From Karalla daura (lineage: Eukaryota; Chordata; Actinopteri; Chaetodontiformes; Leiognathidae), in NCBI GenBank assembly GCA_029224185.1, contig CM055188.1, positions 2,233,001-2,297,000 on the forward strand: DNA of 64,000 bases, given 5' to 3'. The notes beneath the pieces were generated by a model. That model had not been told where the DNA came from and did not search any database. It saw only the letters and a program-made list of their open reading frames with translations. How positions within the stretch are numbered: the first letter of the stretch is position 1; each line of letters opens with the position of its first letter. The position numbers and the translations under genes are program-made. Positions 55,701-64,000 of the stretch are shown piece by piece.

Positions 55701-56554
55701 AGGTATAGTGAGCTAGCAGGGGCTTCAATTAAGAGGCCATGACAGTCAGTGCGGGTCAATCACATGCCATTTATTTTGCTTAAAAAAACACAGACAAGAA
55801 AGAACAAGGGGACAGACAGACATGCTACGGGGAACCGACCACTCGATACTGGGGCTCCGGGAGTATCCTAAGTATTTGAAAAAAAATAAAACTTCAACAC
55901 ATTTCAAATAAAAACACCACACCAATAATAATGTGCCACCACAACCATATCACCATCTAAAGTGAACTCCCAGCACCGAACCACACTGGTGAAGGGAAGG
56001 CCCCACCAGGCCAAAACACTAAAGAGAAGAGAGGACGGTGTTAAGCCTATAAAACTAAGCAATAAAATCTTACATCAAACAATAAAAACAAAACTAAAAT
56101 ATACACAATACTGAACAAAAATAAACAACTGTGAGTACTACTACTTACGACAAACAAAGTACTTTTAATATGCTAGAATTTACAACCCAATTCTAAAAAC
56201 CCTAATAGTCCTTACCAGCAACAGGGATTCAGTCACACAGCCACATGCGTGCAGACAAGGAATTTAAAGAGTGGCCTGCAGTCACACCTGCTATGGCAGT
56301 GCATGTTTTAACTAACTTTGTTTATAGAAGTATGATTATCGTAACCATCTCAGTCCGTCTTTTTTGAGTTCACTTGCCAGAACGCAGCCAGTGCTCGGAT
56401 CCCACCTCCATTTGAGACTGATGTAACCGATTAGGCTAATTGGTTAACCTGATTATTGGTCCATTTCACAGGGTAGTGCCCCGATTTTAAAATTAATTAT
56501 AACAAATTATAATAAGCTAATAATCTAGGTTTTTCTCCACTAGGTCTCAGTAGA
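55701..56554. other. Unassigned repeat-like stretch
   Basis: AAC/AAAC-rich sequence (55740-56200) and a flank with CAGGTGTGACTGCAGGCC on the minus strand. It probably derives from an LTR element or other repeat, but I cannot assign it. Confidence 0.3.
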
Positions 56555-59100
56555 TGGCACCCTTAGAGCTGTCTCACCTCCAACTGGCCAACTTTGGCTG
56601 TTTGAATCGGTCCCAGATTGGCTTCTTCCGCTTTATCTGGGGCTGGGTTGCGGGGCAGCAGTCTGATGCCCAGACCTCCCTCTCCGTGGACACTTCCTCT
56701 AGCTCATCTGAGAGGATCCCAAGGTGTTCCCAGGCCAGCCGTGCAACATAGTCACTCCAGTGTGTCCTGGGACTTCCTCTGGGTCTCCTCCTGATGAAAC
56801 ATACCCGGAACACCTCCTGAGGGGGGCATCTGATACAGATACCCGAGCCACCTCAACTGGCTCCTCTCGATGTGGAGGAGCAGCGGCTCCACTCCGAGAT
56901 CCTCCCAGGTGACAGAACTCCTCACCCTATCTCTAAGGGAACACCCTGTCACCCTGCTGAAAGATTCCAGCGAATCTGAGTCACACTACTGACTAAAAGA
57001 TTTGCTTTCTTTCCGATCCGGATCACAGTGCTGGATGGAGGGTTCTGTTTCCCTACAATGGTTGCAGGAAAAACTCAGAAAAGGACTTGAAGAACCATCT
57101 TGAAAATGAATTGTTTTACTCACAAAAGTTGGCCCAAATGGTCGCGCAGAATAAGAAACTGGAGAGTTTCACAGGAAGTTGTGTACAATAATCACAGGAT
57201 AAACATCCAAGATCATGTAACGTAGCATTCAAGTAAAACTCTGGTGAAACTTTGGTCGTTCACCATTCTTGTACATGTTTTGGTTGTTTTGGTTTCCCAG
57301 CTTAGGTGCAACTTGTGGATGTGCGTTAGGTGAGGTAAGCCAATGAGGTTCTTTCTATTGTTGCCACGATTGACAATGCTAGGTTCTGCAGATATCACTT
57401 AGTGGCACTGTTGAACCATGGTTACATGTTTGGAAAGGTGTGAAATGTCACTATTGAGGTTATGATCAAGGTGTTCGATTGAGTGGGTGTAGAAGAGGGG
57501 CTGCTCGGTGGTCCCCAATAACGTGTGAATGGGGAATATAGCTGGATACGGCTGGGAAGCAGCAGGGGTTGTCTGGAGAAGATGTGGAATGTCAATGTCA
57601 CCTTTGTTTCTGTGAGTTTGGGATAAGTCTAGGGACAGAAGGGGCTTTGGAGATGTCTGCATTTCCTGTTTGCCCAGGTTATGTGTCTTCCAGGCTATTG
57701 GAGTTCACTGAAATTTAACACTGCGCAGAAAACTCATTTGGGCATGACCCAAAGTTCATGACCATAGGAATGTAGACTGACCAGTAAATCAAGAGCTTTG
57801 CATTTTGGCTTAACTCCTTCACCACAACAGACCGATAACAACCGCATTACGCCAGCCACTGCACCGATCTGCCTGTTAATCTCATGCTCCATTCTTCCCT
57901 CACTCCTTGAACTCTACTCTTCCACTTAAAATCTATTCATCTTTAAACTCTTCCACCTCCTCCACCTGAGGCGGCCGGCCCCCTCCACCCACCTGGAGGG
58001 GGCCGGTCACCTTTTTCCGATGGAGAACCATGGTCTCAGACTTGGAGGTGCAGATTTTCATCCCAGCTGCTTCACACTCAGCTGCAAACCGCCCCAGCAC
58101 ATGCTGGAGGTCCTGGCTTGAAGGAGCCAATAAGACAACATCATCTGCGAAGAGCAGAGTTGAAATCCCATGGCTCCCAAACTGGACCCCCTACCACCCC
58201 GGGCTGCGCCTAGAAATTCTGTCTATAAAAATAAGGTTTGAGGTTCGACTGTCGACGGGACTCTCCTCTCCAGTACCCTGGAATAGACTTTCCCCAGGAG
58301 GCTGAGGACTGTGATCCCCTGATACTTGGAACACATCCTCTGGTCCTCCTTTTTTGAAAGAGGGACCACCACCCTGGTTTGACTTTCCAGGGGTTGTGTT
58401 CCCGACCACCATGCAATATTTCAGAGGCTTGTCAACCAGGACAGCCCTACAACATCCAGAGACTTGAGGTACTCAAGGACGGATCTCATCCATGCCCAGA
58501 CCCTTGCCGCTGGGCAGCTTCCAAACTACCCCATTGACTTCAGCTTGGGTGATGAATGAGTTGACCTCCGAGTCCTCAGCCTTTGCTTCTTCAAGGGAAG
58601 GCGTGTCGGTTGGATTGAGGAGATCCTTGAAATATTCTTTCCACAGCCCAACAATGTCCCCAGTTCCACTGTAAACAGTACTGGTGGAACACTGCCTCCC
58701 CCCCTGAGGCGCCGGACAGTTTGCCAGAATTTGTTCAAGGCTGTGACCGTAGTCATTCTCCATGGCCTCCCTGAACTTTCTCAGACCTGCCAGTATCCGT
58801 CAGCTGTCTGAGGAGTCTCCCGAGCCAACCAGGCTCGATAGGACTATGACATGACCACAAAAGTCAATCATTGACCCCCGGCCTATGGTGTCCTGGTGCC
58901 ACGTGTACTGATGGACACCCTTGTGCATGAACACGGTGTTCGTTATACACAAACTGTTACTAGCAAAGAAGTCCAGTAACGGAACACTTTATGGGCTCAG
59001 ATCTGGGAGGCCGTTCCTCCCGATCACGCCCCTCCAGGTTACATTGTTGTTGCAGTGTCCTGGGGGTCAGGACACTTGGTAGCCCTTCCAGTCTTGCTTT
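56555..59100 (-). mobile_element. Non-LTR retrotransposon (LINE) copy 2, with insertion
   Basis: From right to left on the minus strand it reads endonuclease-region remnants (about 59095-58790), pre-RT LWKEYFKDLLNPTD (about 58660), RT fingers VNGVVWKLPSGKGLGMDEIRP (about 58530-58473), RT palm remnants near 58400-58200 (PPGESLFQGTGEESP), and ECEAAGMKICTSKSETMVLHRKK (about 58085-58020). After an insertion it continues with CSLRDRVRSSV, HIERSQLRWLGYLYQMP, RRRPRGSPRTHW, then LAWEHLGILSDELEEV at the end. Same family as 15166-16800. Many stops. Confidence 0.8.
56985..57730. repeat. Unidentified insertion splitting LINE copy 2
   Basis: LINE sequence is continuous on both sides (ends near 57735 and resumes near 56980), but about 740 bp in between has no LINE similarity. 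Minus-strand frames here (57662-57399 and 57398-57213) are adjacent and in one reading frame with a single stop, without a recognised domain. Confidence 0.5.
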
Positions 59101-60235
59101 TTGATTTTCCCAGGCAGATCAAGAATTTTTCAACAAAAGTGACTTAAAATATTCATCTGCACTCTGGACATCCACATAAAGTATTGTGATTCAAAGTATC
59201 TACAATCCATTTAATTCACACAAAGATCAAATAATAAAGCTTTGCCGCTTGTGATCGTCAGTGTTTCAATGTATCCATGCATTCATTACTCACAACATGA
59301 TGCGCCATCTTTCATTATGCCGTGTCCTCAAATTTAGGGGAAAACAGCAAACTTCCCAGTTCATGCAGCAGATTCTTGGTCAGTTTTCCACTTTTTGTTA
59401 TGACCATTTCCATTTGAACCTTTTAACAGAGACACGAAGCAAAGAGTGAAATCCTCTGATACATATTCTATGAAGTACACACAGAGTTAGAGTCCATTGG
59501 AGAAGAATTTATTTTAACAGTAAGGTTGACTTCCAACAAAAAATAAAATGCGAAAACAAATGTACAAATTACTGCAGATACTATGTGAAACATATGTGAA
59601 TGGTATGCAGTTGAAAACAAACTGTTTCCTTTTACACTTTGACCTGCCCAGCAACTTGTGAATGAACTGATTTAAGCTGTCTGGTGCTTCACCCGGCCAC
59701 ATCAAAAGGTAGGGTTACAAATCGCATACATTCACTCTCAGGTAAGGCAAAGTGTCTAAATATAAATAATAATTTGATAAAAAAAATATAGCCTCTGAAG
59801 ATAAATTGAAAGAAACTTAAATATGGCTCCAACAGGGTGGCTGCCAGAAACAGGTTGAAACAGGAGTCACTCCTTAGGAAGAGAAGATTACCCACGGGTG
59901 TCTACAGCAGGAGCACAGTTTTAAGGAGCAGAGGTCAAGTTGGACTGATGAGGTAAGGCCCAAAAGGCTGGTCAGGCAGGGAGGGCAATGACATGGGGAG
60001 ATACAGGACATAGAAGAAGGTCGGAGTACCAGGGCGATGATGAAGAATTGCTCAATAGTGAAGGCAGTCAGATTTGTTAGGGTGGGATACACTAGGACAG
60101 GTTGAAGGCAAAATGGGTCCAACGCGGCTGGTCCAAAGCAGAAAAAAAACGCTGGAGAGTCATGCAGGAGATATAAAGACGATTTGGACCTGCGCATGGA
60201 ACTCAGGTAAGTACAAGTACTCTCTAGTTTGATGG
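59101..60235. other. Unassigned; left part unknown, right part probable 3' flank of a Gypsy element
   Basis: 59101-59650 shows nothing recognised. 59700-60235, read on the minus strand, directly follows the integrase fragment and is pyrimidine-rich, consistent with Gypsy 3' untranslated/LTR sequence, but no LTR edge can be set. Confidence 0.35.
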
Positions 60236-61130
60236 AATGTCAGAGCAACCTCCTCAAGTGATCTGGGTGTTATAATATGAATGTTCCATGCTGAAACCCA
60301 TGACCTCTCCTCTGGCACATAGCCCTTCCAGTTGAGGAGTTACTTGAGTCTGCTGCCATGCCAATGAGAACAGATCCCCCTATCTGTGGAGGTGGTGGAG
60401 CAGGAGCATGAGGAGGATGAATTGGAAAGGGTCCAATAAACCTGGGAGAGAGCTTTTGGTACTCCACCCTTAATGGTAAATACTTTCTGGACAGCCACAC
60501 TCACTGACCAACCTGTTATGCCATGGCTTTGGCGTGCCTGCAGTTGGCCACAGTGACGTATTGCTTATGTGCCTGAAGGAGCGCAATGTCTTACAGCAAT
60601 GCAGAATAAAGGCCTGGACAGACAGGCAAGTGGCATCCCTTTCTTGGTCCGGGAACAGAGGAGGCTGAAATCCAAGAGCACAATGGAATGGGGAGGGCCC
60701 AGTGCATGAACAGACAAATGTGTTGTGGGCATACTCAGTCCACACCAACTGAGCTGCCCAGGAGGATGGACTCGGAGAGGACATTCGGTGTAGCGCCTCG
60801 ACCATCTCCTGGTTCATTCCTTCGTTCTGACCATTGGACCGGGGATCAACTCCAAATGATAAACTGGTTAAGGGTTAAGAGGCCTCCCAGGAGGCTGTAG
60901 AATTCTCTCCAAAGACTGACACAGACTGGCGCCCTCAGTCAGATACCACATTAATGGGGAGTCCATGTAAGCTGTCTCCTTCGGCGAAGGAAGATTGAAC
61001 TTAGTGAAACCACTTGCTGAAACGGTCAACAACCATCATGACCGGCATGTTACCAACCGAAGGAGGAAGCCCCATAACAAAGTCCACATAGATGTGGGAC
61101 AATGGTCACTGAGGGGATAAAGGAGACAGA
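60236..61130 (-). pseudogene. Ty3/Gypsy integrase with chromodomain-like end
   Basis: Minus strand: catalytic core start [22 protein letters not shown] (about 61085-61010), a damaged middle, then NQEMVEALHRMSSPSPSSWAAQLVWTEYAHN (60811-60720) and HCALGFQPPLFPDQE. The C-terminal WLSRKYLPLRVEYQKLSPRFIGPFPI (60497-60420) is followed by remnants of a chromodomain (NWKGYVPEERSWV-like, about 60330-60290) in another frame. Several frame changes; only the pol 3' end is present. Confidence 0.8.
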
Positions 61131-61539
61131 TGTAAAGACAAAGGCTCTGACATCCTCCATATAGGTGGGCCCCCGGATGACAGAACACATGAGAAGAATG
61201 AGCCTCAACTTAACTCTAAGTGCCAGTTCATAACACACCCTGACGGAAAAAAAAAGAGAAGCCTCAGGGTGAGAGACCAAGGAGAGGATCCTAACCCAGG
61301 ACAGAGAGGCGGGCAGACCAAGACAGTATACATGGATTGATGGCTAACAGTTTAGTTTTTAGTCTAGAGGTCAAATGAATCCATAGTGGAAACAGCATAT
61401 GCAGCAGGAGGACAAACAAGGACAGACGGAGAGGAGGGTGAGATGAAAGAGGAAATGTGTGCCCAATCTACACCCACAGAGAGAACAGAGAAAATAGAGC
61501 TGAATGTACCAGGGGTACCCCTGGCAGTCATCCTATAGC
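61131..61539. other. Upstream Gypsy remnant and unassigned sequence
   Basis: The minus frame at 61280-61050 contains YMEDVRAFV, similar to the integrase zinc-binding region of Gypsy elements but degraded. The remainder is unrecognised. Confidence 0.35.
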
Positions 61540-61720
61540 AGCTTAACTAGGATTTAAAGGCTACTTGTAGGCTTTGTCATAAAGGAGGGTTTTTAACCTA
61601 TTCTTGAAGGTAGAGGGTGTCGCCTCCCGGACAGAGATTGGTAGATGATTCCACAGGAGAGGGCCTTGGTAGCTGAAGGCTCTGGCTCTAATTCTAGACT
61701 TAGGGTGCGTCCCAATTCTT
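61540..61720. repeat. Teleost interspersed repeat (unclassified)
   Basis: GAGATTGGTAGATGATTCCACAGGAGAGGGCC..GTAGCTGAAGGCTCTGGCTC is a phrase I recognise from a very common fish repeat. It is followed by a GGGTGCGTCCCAATTC boundary at about 61705. Confidence 0.5.
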
Positions 61721-62255
61721 CCCCTAACCCCTTCGTCTTACCATTACCCCTTGGTATTGCGCGTTCACGCGAGACCAAAGGGTGTCCCAATTCTCAACTC
61801 GACCAAGACGAAGAGGCAAGATTAAGGGCTACACACCCCTTAAAACCAAGTAAGCTCCGGACCTCCGGAAGGGGTACGCGTTGAGACCCGCATTGGGATG
61901 GCTTCAGCACGTCAACCGCTAAAGGAGTCCCATAAATGTAAGTTTTTAAGCAGTTTATTATGATTTACAATTATGATACTTATGTTTTACTTTACATTTG
62001 AACTGCCGTTGCGGTTAATTGTGTAGTCATGTGTGTTTCTCCTACATTATTTGTCGCGAAACTTTCATGTTACCACGCTAGTTATTTGTCGAGCTGAGGT
62101 ATCTTATAATCCATAACACAGCTCTTTTTATGAGTGTTTGGTGTTTAGTCAGTTTGCTAGATAGTGCTTGACTGTTTTTTTTTTTATCATTAGACCGGTA
62201 TGATTAGGTGATTTCAGGTTACTATGTAATCCACCATGTTGTCCTTTATCCTCAG

Positions 62256-63730
62256 GGACACCAGAGGAGACTCGCCATCTCATAAAATACCAGAGAAAGC
62301 ATAAAAAACAATTCATGAAATCCACAGTAGCGTCCAAGCAACTGTGGGAGTGAGTATTCGTTAATTGTTCAATCATAACTGTTGTGCTGCCAATGTGAGC
62401 TGCTGCCTGTGTGGCTTGGTTGCAAGTAATCAACAAAAAGAAATCCATCCCATTTCATTTTTTTATTTAACTCCAGCATTTATGAGTGCAAACATTTGTC
62501 AGTGCTGTGTCAGAAAGTTTTTCATAGATAATATGTATTACATTAGATATGACCCTTCCTGCTGTAGTCAACCACTAAGAAGCATCCTGAAGAAAACCAA
62601 GAAGCATCCTGAAGAAAACCTTCATCTACCTTTTGGTTGTGCTACAGAGGTGCCAAAGAGTCTCTGCAGCCAGGCTTGGCTGTATTGTTATTGTAATTTC
62701 ATCACTTGACAGTAAGTTCTTGAGTTCTGTTCCCCTGTCCTGTACTTAATCAGTGTCCCTCACCATTCAACTCTCTGTTGTACAAATTCAGATGAGTTTA
62801 CTGTGCAGCAGAGACAGAAGCTCACAAAGTGGCTGCAAAGTTCTGTCTGATGATCATCTCACAGAGCTAGGTTTTTTGCACAAACATCAAGCAGTGACAC
62901 AGAGCCAGAAGGTGGGAGAGCACAGGAGGGGTGACAGACCTGAATTCACAAGTAACAATAGGGCCAGGCCTGGCTGCAGAGACATTTTGGCACCTCTGCA
63001 GCATGAACAAAAGATAGATGTGTGAGCAGAAAGGAGGCGTTCTTTTAAATGTTTGTGTTGTGGTCTGAATACTGAATGTTTGTACCATTGGTTGTGATGC
63101 AGGCAATTTGTGAAAGAGCTGGGTTTGGAGGGAAAAGTAACGAGCCCACAGGCTTCGAAGATGTGGGAGAACCTAAAACAGACATATAAGGCATGCAATT
63201 CACAGTTTAACATAATTTCCAAATGAAGGATGCATGTATCCACTGAACAGTGGTGTTTATTGTTTGTGTTTCAGGAATTGAGGACTTCCAAAACAGGATC
63301 GGGGCGGACATGGGTGAGGTTTCCACTGCTACCTGGCAGTTTCATGCCGACATGCCAGTGATGAACCCCGATGGTGGTGGCAGAAGCTGAAGACACCATC
63401 ACACTACTCGAGGTTGAGGCCAATGTAACATTTACCTTGTAATTATGACATCAGATTCACAAATATTCTCTTTACTTGTCATGATGAAATATTCCCTCAA
63501 AATGACAATGATTTGCCTGGTTCCTTTAGGACATTGGGGATCCCTCCACCTCTGACATCTACATGTCAGGGCCCAGGATATCAGCAGCTAGGACCGCTAA
63601 ACAGGGGTCAAACCCCATCCTGGAGTTCCTGGTTGAGGAGGCAGCCAGGGAACAAAAAAGGCATGAAGAGACAGAGGCAAAAACACAGAGGTTTTTAGAC
63701 CTTTTTGAGAAAATGGTAGACAAAATGTGA
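62256..63730 (+). pseudogene. Myb/SANT-like DNA-binding gene (transposon-derived)
   Basis: Exon-like blocks: 62256-62349 (TPEETRHLIKYQRKHKKQF and VASKQLWE, AG before, GT after); 63103-63189 (QFVKELGLEGKVTSPQ and KMWENLKQTYK, followed by GC instead of GT); 63275-63388 (LRTSKTGSG then, in another frame, GEVSTATWQFHADMP); 63530-63730 (DIGDPSTSDIYMSGPR, SNPILEFLVEEAAREQKRHEE, LFEKMVDKM, stop). This is the Myb/SANT-like protein type carried by fish Harbinger elements or derived from them. The frame change in the third block suggests a pseudogene; a sequencing error cannot be excluded. Confidence 0.7.
62577..62620 (+). repeat. Exact 22-bp tandem duplication
   Basis: AAGAAGCATCCTGAAGAAAACC occurs twice head to tail. 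Confidence 0.95.
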
Positions 63731-63745
63731 CAGTAGTTTGGAGTG

Positions 63746-63754
<9 letters not shown>

Positions 63755-63778
<24 letters not shown>

Positions 63779-63790
63779 TGGGGGGGGGTG
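63755..63790. repeat. Poly(G) tract
   Basis: Runs of 24 G and 8 G with single T interruptions immediately after the Myb-like gene. G-quadruplex potential on the plus strand; base count in such runs is error-prone. Confidence 0.95.
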
Positions 63791-63893
63791 GTATATTCAT
63801 GTTACCTGTCAAGATTGTAAATTTTTATACAGATGTATACACATTTTCATTTGTAAGCTTGTATCTTTAAAAATGTATTTTTAAATATGTATG

Positions 63894-64000
63894 TACACTC
63901 ACCGGCCACTTTATTAGGTGCACCTGTCCAACTGCTCGTTAACACTTAATTTCTAATCAGCCAATCACATGGCGGCAACTCAGTGCACTTAGGCATGTAG
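63894..64000 (+). mobile_element. Tc1-like transposon, left end (cut by window)
   Basis: TA then CACTCACCGGCCACTTTATTAGG..ACACCTGT-type terminal sequence and CTAATCAGCCAATCACATGGC, which I recognise as the terminal region of an abundant fish Tc1-like element. Transposase lies beyond the window. Confidence 0.75.

Overview
This is a piece of a vertebrate nuclear genome, almost certainly a ray-finned (teleost) fish. It holds two split protein-coding genes with GT/AG introns, many (AC)n, (GT)n, (GATA)n and (ATCC)n microsatellites, and teleost-type repeats: hAT, PIF/Harbinger, Tc1-like, LINEs, Ty3/Gypsy and two unrelated endogenous retroviruses. I see no CRISPR array, operon, plasmid or phage.

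The host genes form one nested locus. rtf2 (replication termination factor 2) runs on the minus strand from the start codon at 31253 to the stop at 7675. I can place nine coding exons that join in phase into 295 codons. Its fifth intron (9952-27130, about 17 kb) holds on the opposite strand all four coding exons of a GT14 beta-1,6-N-acetylglucosaminyltransferase, best matched to gcnt7 (13966-22913, 421 codons). As I recall, the mammalian RTF2 and GCNT7 genes also overlap in antisense, so this looks like conserved linkage. Both reading frames are open and look functional.

The rest is accessory DNA. 1-4500: minus-strand retroviral provirus cut by the window edge, with a tRNA-Tyr-type primer binding site, a TATA-bearing 5' LTR, a zinc-knuckle nucleocapsid, a damaged protease and a frameshifted RT. 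4500-7674: palindrome-rich degenerate repeats. Introns of the two genes: LINE fragments, a Harbinger-type MITE with TTA target duplications, an interspersed repeat seen four times in the window (repeat D), and a widespread teleost repeat (repeat A). 32028-34067: Harbinger-like element with long terminal inverted repeats and remnants of a Myb/SANT-like gene. 34261-36113: two solo-LTR candidates. 36428-39293: hAT transposon with a BED-finger transposase, one frameshift and a perfect 8-bp target duplication. 43720-45085: ACTAGT-rich degenerate repeat interrupted by an LTR-like unit.

45285-55700: an L2-like LINE is split by a second, plus-strand retrovirus (gag, pol, env, 3' LTR). That provirus is itself invaded by about 2.7 kb of other repeats. 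Its reverse transcriptase reads YVED instead of YXDD and its env has lost the membrane anchor. 56555-59100: a second copy of the minus-strand LINE family found in the gcnt7 intron, split by an unidentified insert. 60236-61130: Ty3/Gypsy integrase fragment. 62256-63730: Myb/SANT-like gene remnant. 63894-64000: start of a Tc1-like transposon.

The two host genes do not act together in one pathway; they share only the locus. All mobile-element genes seen carry at least one disabling change, except where the window edge prevents a judgement.
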